DNA of 64,000 nt from Lachnospiraceae bacterium MC2017 (GTDB taxonomy: Bacteria; Bacillota; Clostridia; Lachnospirales; Lachnospiraceae): assembly GCA_000701625.1 (NCBI GenBank), contig JNJK01000005.1:211660-275659 (forward strand), given 5' to 3'. The notes below the pieces were generated by a model. That model did not search any database. It had not been told where the DNA came from and worked only from the letters and a program-made list of their open reading frames with translations. Positions 50,266 through 58,720 of this stretch are shown one piece after another. Every line of letters starts with the position of its first letter. Within the stretch, counting starts at the first letter, position 1. The position numbers and the translations under genes are program-made.

Positions 50266-52008
50266 TTAGATCCTGTCCTTAACTTTTGAGTTAATCTGAG
50301 CATAGAGATCATCCACAAGCTTCTTTGTCTCTGTGATGATATCCTCTTTATTTACCTTGAGCTGAACACTCTTATCTCTTGTAGAAAGCTCGATCTGACC
50401 CTCTGCAAGAGCCTTCGGTCCAACTGTAACTCTTACCGGAACACCGAGAAGATCTGCATCAGCGAACATTACACCGGCTCTTACGTCCCTGTCATCGTAG
50501 ATCACATCGATTCCAAGCTTCTGAAGCTCAGCATAGATCTCATCTGCAGCAGCCTTGCACTCTGCATTATCCTGTCTCATGCAGCATACATGTACCTGCC
50601 ATGGAGCAACTGTGATAGGCCAGATAGGTCCCTTTTCATCATGGCATGCTTCCATAATGCAGGCAGCGAGACGACCAACACCGATACCATAGCATCCCAT
50701 GATAGGAGTCTTTGTATTGCCCTCTTCATCAATATAAGTCATGCCCATGCTCTCTGTATACTTTGTGCCGAGCTGGAAGATGTTACCTGCCTCGATACCA
50801 CGGCTGATACGGATGGTCTTCTTTCCGCAGCAAGGGCAAATGCCGCCGTCCTGGATCTTGCTCACATCAACGTACTCTACATCGCCTATATCACGCTTGA
50901 TATTGAGACCCGTATAGTGGTAATCAACCTCATTTGCTCCGCAGCAAAGGTTCTCGATGCCCTCAAGAGACTTATCATAAATAATACGGCACTTTGCCTT
51001 CTGATCATAAGGTCCGCAGAAACCTGCTACCAGACCGGAATCCTGTGTTACTTCACCCGGATGAACTGCCTCATGGAGATAGTTTGTGAGTTTTGTCTCG
51101 TTTACTTCGTAATCGCCGCGAAGGAATACAACGATATACTCATCTGTTGCATTTACCTGATAGATAACAGCCTTACAAGACTCTTCTACTCTTGACTTAA
51201 GGAACTTGCATACGTCCTCGATAGTCTTGCAGCCCGGTGTATGAACCTTCTGAAGCTCAGCTGCTGCACTGCATCCACTGTTATCTACAGTTGTGTCAGC
51301 TGCTTCCATATTTGCGCTGTATCCACACTCATCACAAAGAACAATGGAATCCTCACCTGCATCTGCGAGAAGCATGTACTCGTGAGAAACACTTCCGCCG
51401 ATCATACCGGAATCAGACTTTACGGAAATAACGTCCGGCAGACCTGCACGCTCAAAAATACGATCATAAGCGTTTGCCATTCTGTCGTAGTACTGCTCCA
51501 GATCTTCCTGAGAAGTATGGAAAGAGTACGCATCTTTCATTGTGAACTCACGAACACGGATAAGTCCTGCTCTCGGTCTTGCCTCATCACGATACTTTGT
51601 CTGGATCTGGAAGATAGAGAACGGATAGTTTGCATATGTCTTTCCGTAGTCTCTTGCAAGATGAACTGCTGCTTCCTCGTGAGTCATACCAAGAACCATC
51701 GGTGTATCATTACGATCCTTAAAACGAAGAAGCTCTTCTCCTACGCTCTGATATCTTCCTGACTCTTCCCAAAGAGAACCCGGCAGAACTACAGGGAACA
51801 TTACTTCCTGACAGTCGACTCCATCCATCTCTTCACGAAGGATTTTTTCGATATTCTGAGTAACGCGTTTCATCGGGTTATATAAAGAGAAAATACCGTT
51901 TGATACACGCTTTACATAGCCGCCTCTAAGACTGAAAGTATGGCTGTCGATCACGCAGTCAGCCGGCTTTTCCTTAAATCTCACACCTACTAATTTACTG
52001 AGTTTCAT
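50266..52008 (-). CDS. proS: Prolyl-tRNA synthetase (bacterial type)
   Basis: The 580-residue enzyme is the long bacterial type with an editing domain. The class II motifs are YPFSIFQIQTKYRDEARPRAGLIRVREFTMKDAYSFH (about 126-162, motif 2) and GCYGIGVGRLAACIMEA (about 435-451, motif 3); IGGSVSHEYM and the INS editing insert (about 230-385) lie between. The anticodon-binding domain is at the end (LGIDVIYDDRDVRAGVMFADADLLGVPVRVTVG). It loads proline on tRNA-Pro in the cytoplasm. GGAAGG precedes the ATG. Expression is controlled by a T-box leader upstream. Confidence 0.96.
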   Translation of the reverse strand: MKLSKLVGVRFKEKPADCVIDSHTFSLRGGYVKRVSNGIFSLYNPMKRVTQNIEKILREEMDGVDCQEVMFPVVLPGSLWEESGRYQSVGEELLRFKDRNDTPMVLGMTHEEAAVHLARDYGKTYANYPFSIFQIQTKYRDEARPRAGLIRVREFTMKDAYSFHTSQEDLEQYYDRMANAYDRIFERAGLPDVISVKSDSGMIGGSVSHEYMLLADAGEDSIVLCDECGYSANMEAADTTVDNSGCSAAAELQKVHTPGCKTIEDVCKFLKSRVEESCKAVIYQVNATDEYIVVFLRGDYEVNETKLTNYLHEAVHPGEVTQDSGLVAGFCGPYDQKAKCRIIYDKSLEGIENLCCGANEVDYHYTGLNIKRDIGDVEYVDVSKIQDGGICPCCGKKTIRISRGIEAGNIFQLGTKYTESMGMTYIDEEGNTKTPIMGCYGIGVGRLAACIMEACHDEKGPIWPITVAPWQVHVCCMRQDNAECKAAADEIYAELQKLGIDVIYDDRDVRAGVMFADADLLGVPVRVTVGPKALAEGQIELSTRDKSVQLKVNKEDIITETKKLVDDLYAQINSKVKDRI

Positions 52009-52065
52009 ACGTACACCTTCCTTAAATAACTTATATCAGCTGCCCAGGATTTTAATTTTAAATAG

Positions 52066-52350
52066 AAAAAGTCCTAAGCATACCTTTTTTTGTACACTTA
52101 GGACGAATAAAAATCCGCGTTACCACCTAAATTCAGGTCTTTGACCTGCTCTCTGCGTGAGGCATCCTCACTTGTCCATGATCACGGTGACTGCCGTCAG
52201 AAGTTTCCGATCACTTTGTAACCGATCGTTTTTACCTCCTGCTGCTCCCAGGCGGGTTCAGTATCCGAAAACCAAAGCCTCGCACCAACCGGCTCCTCTC
52301 TAAAGGTCTCAAAACACCTACTATTCCTGCTCGACGCATTTAACAAGAAT
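52066..52350 (-). promoter_or_regulatory. T-box leader of proS with terminator
   Basis: On the minus strand the T-box sequence AGGTGGTAACGCGG (52128-52115) is followed by a terminator hairpin, GTCCTAAG/CTTAGGAC (52103-52071), and TTTTT. Upstream is a stem I region with AGAGAGGAGCC and GGTGCGAGGC. GAACCCGCC near 52258-52250 offers CCC, a proline codon, as specifier. Uncharged tRNA-Pro would pair with the antiterminator and let proS be transcribed. Confidence 0.92.
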
Positions 52351-52707
52351 TTTACCCTCTGAAATCAAAAAGGTCAACCGAAAAAGTTGTTTTCATGAAA
52401 GCTTACTAAGTTTATTAACACTTTACAGTTCTTTCAACAGATGTTATATTCTAACAGCCTCAATTTCTTACATAAGAGGTGTCTTGAGCATTTCGCTCAC
52501 AGAATCCCTTTATAAATCATTTTTCAAAACGAATTCCCTTTATAGACCAAAGCGACTACATATGGCAATTTTCCAATTTTTAAGGAATTCAATTATATTT
52601 ATCATTTTTAAATTGTTATAAAACAACACATTTTCTTATACACCTCTATGCACAGTTATTGAGCCAAGCATCACTAAATGATAGTATTAAGAAAGGCAAA
52701 TAAACTA
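52351..52707. other. AT-rich intergenic region
   Basis: About 350 AT-rich bases hold the promoter of the T-box leader and the upstream region of the Rpn-like gene. The last 60 bases (GAGCCAAGCATCACTAAATG and onward) recur at 54186-54230 ahead of the second Rpn fragment. No gene is supported. Confidence 0.4.
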
Positions 52708-53370
52708 ATGTCCAGCACTAAAAAGAGAACAAAGAAACCTTTTGATGAGCTTACCATCACCGATAACTATATGTTTCAGACGGTGATGACTGAGCCAAAG
52801 CACGTCCGACCGTTACTGGAAATGGTCATCGGAAAGAAAATTCGTAAGATAGATAGTTTTATTATCTTTATAACCACCTACGATCCTTTCGACAAGGGTT
52901 GGTATATGTATCCCTTTGAAACGATATGTACTTGGGACAGCAGCGTAAAGATGAAAGACCACGCTAAACGGATCATCCTGAATACCAAGGGAACAAACGA
53001 TAAAGAAGGTCACGAAGTAAGCGATGAGATCAAGGGCATGCTATCCTACATGGACGGAAATACACCGGACTCCGATTACGCTAAAATGCTTGATGACGCA
53101 GTGAAAAAGGTTAAAGATAATCAAGAGAGGAGGAATGAGTATATGAACTTAAACTTATTTGCTATAGACGAGCGAGTGATTGGTAAGTACAGTAAAGTTG
53201 TAGAGCAAATCAGAAATAATAATGGTTTACTGTCTGATGAAATGATGGTGAAATTTATGAATATCACTCCCGAATTCCTGCAATGTGTCCGTGAAGCCAT
53301 TGAAAATAATCCGGATTGGGATGACGAAGACATCGCAGACTATGCAATATCAGAGACTGAGAGTGATTAA
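52708..53370 (+). pseudogene. Rpn-family PD-(D/E)XK nuclease with the catalytic core deleted
   Basis: The frame gives 220 residues from the ATG at 52708. The start (KRTKKPFDELTITDNYMFQTVMTEPKHVRPLLEMVIGKKI) and the part after it (SFIIFITTYDPFDKGWYMYPFE, SVKMKDHAKRIILNTKGT, EIKGMLSYMDG) match Rpn/transposase-31 proteins. Between GKKIRKI and DSFIIFI about 80 family residues are missing, including the strand pair with the active Asp, Glu and Lys (VRLDVY and EMQ type). The deletion is in frame. It should therefore be inactive as a nuclease. The C-terminal tail is helical and acidic and is duplicated at 54276-54596. Confidence 0.8.
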
Positions 53371-53397
53371 TTCTCTCCCATTATCCTGCTCTTAAAA

Positions 53398-53438
53398 AAG
53401 TTAGGATCAAAGGTCGTTATAACCTTTGATCCTAACTT
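53398..53438. terminator. Bidirectional terminator, copy A
   Basis: AGTTAGGATCAAAGGT pairs with ACCTTTGATCCTAACT around a short loop, with T-runs on both sides. It ends both the Rpn-like gene and the convergent SDR gene. A near copy lies at 54628-54668. Confidence 0.9.
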
Positions 53439-53439
53439 T

Positions 53440-54138
53440 TTATTCATACGTCCATCCATGCTCACCGTGATAGATCATCTGTCTGGTCATACCACCATCA
53501 ATACAGATATTTTCTCCTGTAATAAATCCTGCTTTTTCTGAACAGAGGAACATCACCATTTCTGCTATATCCTCCGGTCTTCCTACTCGGCCTGTCGGCT
53601 GTTGTAATGCATCTGCACCACTATAAACCTCATCTGTTGTATTTATCCATCCGGGTGAAATGCTATTTACTCTTGCTTTTCCTGCGAGACTAACTGCCAT
53701 CGCATGCGTAAGAGCAGATATTCCACCTTTCGCAGCAGTATAACTCTCAGTCTGTGGCTGACTCATCCTGTCGCGTGATGAGGAGATATTTACGATCGAT
53801 GCGTTTTCAGAAAAGATCGGCATCAGAAGTTTTGTCAGATAAAACGGGGCAGTCACACCAACCGAGAGAGCATACTGGAACTCTTCATAACCGCATTCGT
53901 TTATCCCCTTCATAATGGGCAGAGCGTTATTTATAAGATAATCCACACGTCCGGATTGCTCGGTCACATACTTTGCAAATTGTTCAATATCATCTTTTTT
54001 GCCCACATCACCTACAAACCATTCTCCCTGCTTTATATCTATAATATGAACAATTACATCTTTCGCTCTAAACGCGTCCGCGACAGCTTTGCCAATCCCA
54101 TGACCGCCGCCGGTTATCACTGCAACTTTTTTTGACAT
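53440..54138 (-). CDS. Short-chain dehydrogenase/reductase
   Basis: A complete 232-residue classical SDR. TGGGHGIGKA near residue 9 is the NAD(P) glycine motif, INNALPI the NNAG-like motif, NISSSRDR the catalytic Ser, YTAAKGG (about residues 152-158) the Tyr-xxx-Lys pair, and SPGWINT the following loop. It oxidises or reduces an alcohol/ketone with NAD(P)(H); the substrate is unknown. GGAGGT precedes the ATG. It sits between two copies of an Rpn-like sequence with matching terminators, suggesting insertion during the duplication or capture with it. Confidence 0.9.
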   Translation of the reverse strand: MSKKVAVITGGGHGIGKAVADAFRAKDVIVHIIDIKQGEWFVGDVGKKDDIEQFAKYVTEQSGRVDYLINNALPIMKGINECGYEEFQYALSVGVTAPFYLTKLLMPIFSENASIVNISSSRDRMSQPQTESYTAAKGGISALTHAMAVSLAGKARVNSISPGWINTTDEVYSGADALQQPTGRVGRPEDIAEMVMFLCSEKAGFITGENICIDGGMTRQMIYHGEHGWTYE

Positions 54139-54185
54139 AGTTTACCTCCGTAAGAATGAATTAAACAAACACCTATCTGTTTGTT

Positions 54186-54596
54186 ATTGAGACAAATATC
54201 ACTAAATGATAGTATTAAGAAAAACAACGTTATTAATGACCGAAATTAATAAACCTTTTGATATGATTATCTTACATGAATAGAAATACATCAGACTCCG
54301 ATTATGCTAAAATGCTTGATAATGCAGTTAAGAAGGTTAAAGATAATCAGGAGAGGAGGAATGAATATATGAACTTAAATTTATTTGCTATAGACGAGCG
54401 AGTCTTGGGAAAATATAGTGAAAAAGTAGAACGAATACGAAAAAATAATGGCCAACTCTCAGATGATCAGTTAATTAAATTTATGGAGATCACGCCCGAG
54501 TTCCTGCAATGTGTCCGTGAAGCTATTGAAAATAATCCGGATTGGGATGATGAAGACGTTGCAGACTTTGCACTGTCAGAGACTGAGAGTGATTAA
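54186..54596 (+). pseudogene. Truncated second Rpn-like copy
   Basis: The upstream 40 bases (ATCACTAAATGATAGTATTAAG) and the last 106 codons match the Rpn-like gene at 52708-53370. The open part begins at the ATG at 54276: NTSDSDYAKMLDNAVKKVKDNQERRNEYMNLNLFAIDERVLGKYSEKVERI, then PEFLQCVREAIENNPDWDDED. The N-terminal two-thirds are gone except for a scrap reading KPFDMI. Identity in the shared tail is about 85 %, so the duplication is not brand-new. The remaining tail may still be translated. Confidence 0.8.
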
Positions 54597-54627
54597 TCCT
54601 CTCTCTATTATCTGATCTTTTAAGAAA

Positions 54628-54668
54628 ATGTCAGGATCAAAGGTCCTTAGAACCTTTGACCCTGACAT
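54628..54668. terminator. Bidirectional terminator, copy B
   Basis: TGTCAGGATCAAAGGT pairs with ACCTTTGACCCTGACA, followed by TTTTTT on the plus strand. It resembles copy A at 53398 and was duplicated with the Rpn-like gene. It overlaps the last codons of the HipA-like gene. Confidence 0.88.
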
Positions 54669-55771
54669 TTTTTTATAACGTCTATCCTTTTCCTTACATA
54701 TTCTCCGTATTTATACTTAGAAAGATCGATATTAAAATTGATCTGCCCACTTTCTATTTTTTCCGAAAGCATTTTAACAGCAGAACATGCAGCATCTTTC
54801 ATACTTATTCTTTTTCCGAGTAAAATATACGGCTGACAGATATCTTCTCCCTCAGACTCAAAAGCATGGTCAAAGTCATAAAGATAGGATAATCCTTTTA
54901 TTGAAAATGCCTGCTCATCTGAGTCCTCGCATAGTTCATACATCATTCCCCAATTTCTACTATGCCTGTCCGTATTTCCTACAAGATAGTCTGCAATGAC
55001 CATTGTACAAAATTCTGTCGAAAGCTCCCCAGTTAATTCAGAAACTATATCTTCATCTCTGTTCATTTTATATATCGCATAGTATTCTGCCTTCACCATG
55101 TTAAGTTTTTCATCTGTAAAACATTTGCAAACCGATACATCATGACCGGCAAAACTATCTTTCGTATATTTGACAACCTTTTCACCGAATATTTCTCTAA
55201 GAATTTCCGAGGCTTCCACCTCTTTTGTAACAGAATCATTTCCATTATCTCTTTTCAGTAAAAAGAAGCTATTTCCTGTCCGCTTCCAGGCTTTAGGTGC
55301 CTTTCCGTCTGTATGAATATCCGGCGTATTAATATCCTTTCTATCAGCTGTAAATCCCCGCCCCAAAAGTGGGATCTCAAGCACATTGTTTTCAAGACTG
55401 TTTTCAAAAAGGTTTACATCTTCCCACGTCAGTTTTTCATCTGCTTTCTTTACCCAAAAGCAATCGTTTATTGATAAACATCGGGTTGCGATCCCGATTT
55501 CTGCTCTCATCGGAAGAGATAACGGATTATCATACCCGTAATATGCCAGCAGTTCCTTTGCATATTTCCTATCCAAAGGAATGATTCTTTCAGAACACCA
55601 GGTATTAAAATTCACAATATTATTTGTCCTGGATTCAATATCATCATCTGTTTCCAAATAAATTTCCATTGGCATGAGATCAGGATTCGCAAGCTCAACC
55701 TTTCCTCCGCCATCAATGGAAAACACTTTGAAATTCTTGTAAAAAACCTCATGCGTTATGGTTGATGTCAT
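54647..55771 (-). CDS. HipA-like kinase family protein
   Basis: The 374-residue protein has a HipA-like C-terminal half: FCTMVIADYLVGNTDRHSRNWGMMYE (about 250-275) with the catalytic Asp and Asn, and LSYLYDFDHAFE (about 291-302) with the metal-binding Asp. The first part (LPMRAEIGIATRCLSINDCFWVK, DINTPDIHTDGKAPKAWKR) resembles the substrate side of this group. HipA kinases phosphorylate proteins such as GltX to slow growth. No HipB-like repressor is next to it, so it may not be a toxin-antitoxin. It follows the TIGR04076-type gene by three bases and is co-transcribed with it. Confidence 0.72.
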   Translation of the reverse strand: MTSTITHEVFYKNFKVFSIDGGGKVELANPDLMPMEIYLETDDDIESRTNNIVNFNTWCSERIIPLDRKYAKELLAYYGYDNPLSLPMRAEIGIATRCLSINDCFWVKKADEKLTWEDVNLFENSLENNVLEIPLLGRGFTADRKDINTPDIHTDGKAPKAWKRTGNSFFLLKRDNGNDSVTKEVEASEILREIFGEKVVKYTKDSFAGHDVSVCKCFTDEKLNMVKAEYYAIYKMNRDEDIVSELTGELSTEFCTMVIADYLVGNTDRHSRNWGMMYELCEDSDEQAFSIKGLSYLYDFDHAFESEGEDICQPYILLGKRISMKDAACSAVKMLSEKIESGQINFNIDLSKYKYGEYVRKRIDVIKKCQGQRF

Positions 55772-55774
55772 CTT

Positions 55775-56089
55775 CTACTCTGCCTCCTCGTCCAATGTTT
55801 CCAAAAGGAAACTGACTGGTCTGAACCCGTCGTTACAGGATATCATAGCTGACCTCGGGTTCTTCATCCAGCCATCATAAAAATTCTCACCTCCGTGAGC
55901 CAAGGTCATGACAAACGAAGAAACCGTATCCCACGCACTATCACAAAATCCCTGTGGTTTTTTCCATCCATTGCAGATGAAAGTCTGCCCAAGCTGCATG
56001 TCGCAGGCATGCTCTATCGGATTTTCATATTGCTCTATCAGATCATCGTATCGGGCAATTTTTTTCACAGTAATACGTACTTTCTTCAT
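55775..56089 (-). CDS. TIGR04076 family protein
   Basis: This 104-residue protein matches the small clostridial family TIGR04076: KVRITVKKIARYDDLIEQYE, CDMQLGQTFICNGWKKPQGFCDSAWDTVSSFVMTLAHGG near the middle, and FYDGWMKNPRSAMISCNDGFRPVSFLLE at the end. The several conserved Cys and Trp residues suggest metal or substrate binding. No biochemical role is known to me. It sits three bases before the HipA-like gene. Confidence 0.8.
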   Translation of the reverse strand: MKKVRITVKKIARYDDLIEQYENPIEHACDMQLGQTFICNGWKKPQGFCDSAWDTVSSFVMTLAHGGENFYDGWMKNPRSAMISCNDGFRPVSFLLETLDEEAE

Positions 56090-56110
56090 AATTGTACCCC
56101 ACCGGCAGTT

Positions 56111-56362
56111 TTAGATATCTCTAAGGAACCACGCAAATCCGAGACAGCCACTTCCTATTACGAAAAATATCAGTGACAGCGGAATATTTCCCGAATAAGT
56201 CATTGTTCTATAGATAAGGTAATACATCAGGACACCGACTCCACTATAAATGATCATCTTGCCATAACGTATTTCCATGAGTTTCATAATTCCAAAACCG
56301 ACAACCAGAGAAAGTACCCATCTCAAGGCATGTGTATGCATGATAGTTTCTATAATCTCCAA
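56111..56362 (-). CDS. Small membrane protein
   Basis: A TTG at 56362 following TAGGAG and AAGGA gives 83 residues; an ATG seven codons on is further from the site. Three membrane segments cover most of the protein (about 12-28, 36-52 and 60-78). No known family is recognised. It is 22 bases before the TIGR04076-type gene and probably in the same transcript. Confidence 0.55.
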   Translation of the reverse strand: MEIIETIMHTHALRWVLSLVVGFGIMKLMEIRYGKMIIYSGVGVLMYYLIYRTMTYSGNIPLSLIFFVIGSGCLGFAWFLRDI

Positions 56363-56390
56363 AATTCCTTATCTCCTATACGTATCAGTT

Positions 56391-56810
56391 TATATAATAT
56401 GATGTCAGGGTCAAAAGGTCAAAATCCGATTGTGCTTGCACAAAGAGGATTGAGACCTTGGGACCCGCAAAACACGAGCAAGTAGCGTTATTACGCGGAA
56501 TGCGAGTGTTTTAGGATTGCGGGAATTGCGTAGCAATGAAGCAATCCGTGTTATTGTTCAGACGCAACCGGAGCACTACGCTGCGGATGCTACGAACACT
56601 TTGCGAACGAATGTGAGCTTAGTGAGAGTGTATGCTTTAGCTGGTTGCGACCAAGAAAGATGAAAAGCCATTGGATTTTGCCCATCGCCGGAGGCGATTT
56701 AATTGGCAAAATCCGTTACGTGAGCGAGCTGGAAGCGAGTGAACAGTAACCAATCCGTGACATCAGTAAGGGGCAAAATTTACTTTTGACCCTTACATCA
56801 TAATATATAT
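56391..56810. mobile_element. MITE-like element with terminal inverted repeats
   Basis: About 420 bases without a gene start with ATGATGTCAGGGTCAAAAG and end with the inverted form (CTTTTGACCCTTACATCAT), flanked by TATATAATAT and TAATATATA. The inside is far richer in G and C than its surroundings and holds several internal inverted pairs (GGATTTTGCC/GGCAAAATCC, GCAACC/GGTTGC). It encodes no protein. It looks like a non-autonomous miniature element or a structured repeat. Confidence 0.7.
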
Positions 56811-56843
56811 CAAGTATAACACAGACATATCCATCACATGAAG

Positions 56844-56887
56844 AAAGGACCACAGATCAGAGTTACTCTCAATCTGTGGTCCCCTTT
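56844..56887 (-). terminator. Terminator of the iron-chelate ABC operon
   Basis: AAAGGGGACCACAGAT pairs with ATCTGTGGTCCTTT around a 16-base loop, with TTTCTTC on the minus strand. Confidence 0.85.
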
Positions 56888-56894
56888 GTTCTGT

Positions 56895-57677
56895 TCACGC
56901 CATGATCGCCCTATTATACAGGATATGTGTCGCGCCATCGTTTGTCTTTATGATATCTGCGTCGATCTTGAAAACATCCGCAAGCAGGTTTTTCGTAATG
57001 ATCTCAGATGGAGCGCCGTGGGCGACTATGCAGCCTTTATCAACCACATAGATCTCATCACAATAATTAGAAGCAAGATTAAGCTCATGAAATACTGATA
57101 TGACAGTCTTTCCTATATTTTTAATGAGTTCCATGATCGCCCATTGATAATGCACATCGAGGTGATTTGTGGGCTCATCCAGGATAAATATTTCCGTATC
57201 CTGCGCGATGGATCTGGCGATCATTACGCGTTGCTTCTCACCACCCGAGAGTTCCGCGTATGGTCGCTCAAGCATCTTGTCCATGCCCACATACTTAAGT
57301 GACCTAAGCACTATTTCCCTGTCGTCCCGCGTATCGGCTTCAAACATTTTTCTGTACGGAGTTCTCCCCATCATCACCATCTCATAGATACTGTAAGAGA
57401 AATCCGTATTATGCTCCTGCTTCATGACAGTCATTTCTCTGGCACTTTCCCGATAACTATACGCATGGACATCTTTGCCATTTAGAAAAACTGCCCCATC
57501 TTTTGGATCTATAGCTCTGTAAATATGCTTGAGCGTAGTCGTCTTTCCGCTGCCGTTTGGTCCGATAATACCGATCATCCTGCCCTTTGGTACGTTAAGA
57601 GTCACACCATTTAGGATTTTGTGCGATCCCGCAGAATACTTCAGATCTTTAACAGATATCTTTATTGTATTTTCCAT
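56895..57677 (-). CDS. Iron-chelate ABC transporter ATP-binding protein (FecE type)
   Basis: The 260-residue ATPase has all core motifs: GPNGSGKTTTL (Walker A, about 40-50), LSGGEKQRV (signature), IFILDEPTNHLD (Walker B) and SVFHELN (switch His). It is closest to FecE/FhuC/BtuD-type ATPases that power uptake of siderophores, haem or cobalamin. It starts four bases after the FecCD-type permease gene and ends the operon at a strong terminator. It probably works as a homodimer with two copies of that permease. Confidence 0.93.
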   Translation of the reverse strand: MENTIKISVKDLKYSAGSHKILNGVTLNVPKGRMIGIIGPNGSGKTTTLKHIYRAIDPKDGAVFLNGKDVHAYSYRESAREMTVMKQEHNTDFSYSIYEMVMMGRTPYRKMFEADTRDDREIVLRSLKYVGMDKMLERPYAELSGGEKQRVMIARSIAQDTEIFILDEPTNHLDVHYQWAIMELIKNIGKTVISVFHELNLASNYCDEIYVVDKGCIVAHGAPSEIITKNLLADVFKIDADIIKTNDGATHILYNRAIMA

Positions 57678-57680
57678 CTC

Positions 57681-58703
57681 TCACACCTTTCCACCGTTAT
57701 TCCGATACAAAAGCCATGCAAAGAAAGGACCTCCGCAAAATGCCGTAAATATTCCGATCGCAAGTTCCTGCGGCGCCATAATGGTTCTCGCAAGTATATC
57801 CATCCATAAGAGAAATATCCCACCACCAACAAAGCACATCGGCAATGTCTTTCTGTGGTCAGAACCCACAAGACTCCGTATAATGTGTGGAATAATAAAT
57901 CCCACAAAACCAACAAGTCCTGCCGCAGAAACGATTATTCCGGTAAGGAACGAAACCGCGATGATCGTCCTTTTCTTAACTTTTCTGGCATCCACTCCGA
58001 GGCTTATCGCAGTTTCATCCCCAAGTGACATTGCATTGTACGCTCTGGCATTTGTGAGGAGATATACAAAACCGATGAACGATCCAAGGCAAGGGATCAA
58101 CACATTATTCCACCTTGCTCCGGCGAGGCTTCCCATCATCCACATGGTCACGCTTCTGATGGCAGAATTATTATCCATCATTGAAATAAAAAACTGAGAA
58201 ACCGCATTTAAAATAACCGTTACTGTCATTCCGGCAAGTACCAGCCTGCTGTTATTTCTGCCATTCATGCCTATCTTATAAACCATCATCATAGAGAGCA
58301 TCGCCCCGGCAAAGGCAAATGCCGGGATCACATATCCAACATATACAAGAGATGCTGCAAAAAAATACACACCTGTGACCATCGCAGATGCTCCGCTGGA
58401 TACACCAAGGATATACGGTTCTGCCAGTACATTCTGAGTGATCGCCTGCATCGCTGCTCCCGCAATGGCAAGTCCTCCACCCACAGCTATAGCAAGCAAG
58501 GCTCTTGGAAACCGCAGATCCCATATGATCTTTACCATAACTTCTTTTGTCTGACCGTCATACAGTCCAAACAGCTTATTTGCTATGATGTGAAATGTAT
58601 CCATCCATGTCGCTCCTGCTGTTCCGACGCTCATTGCCATGATAAAGCTGACACTGATTATCAACAGCATCGCTATACTTATCAATATAACCTTCTTACC
58701 CAT
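57681..58703 (-). CDS. FecCD-type iron-chelate permease
   Basis: The 340-residue protein has about ten membrane segments and the FecCD family signature: LRFPRALLAIAVGGGLAIAGAAMQAITQNVLAEPYILGVSSGAS (about 68-111), MVYKIG, and GLVGFVGFIIPHIIRSLVGSDHRKTLP (about 262-288), the coupling helix with its Gly-rich loop. It forms the channel for a siderophore, haem or vitamin B12. One gene only is present, so a homodimer is likely. It follows the ABC half-transporter gene by 17 bases. Confidence 0.93.
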   Translation of the reverse strand: MGKKVILISIAMLLIISVSFIMAMSVGTAGATWMDTFHIIANKLFGLYDGQTKEVMVKIIWDLRFPRALLAIAVGGGLAIAGAAMQAITQNVLAEPYILGVSSGASAMVTGVYFFAASLVYVGYVIPAFAFAGAMLSMMMVYKIGMNGRNNSRLVLAGMTVTVILNAVSQFFISMMDNNSAIRSVTMWMMGSLAGARWNNVLIPCLGSFIGFVYLLTNARAYNAMSLGDETAISLGVDARKVKKRTIIAVSFLTGIIVSAAGLVGFVGFIIPHIIRSLVGSDHRKTLPMCFVGGGIFLLWMDILARTIMAPQELAIGIFTAFCGGPFFAWLLYRNNGGKV

Positions 58704-58720
58704 TGACTCTCCATTACTCC

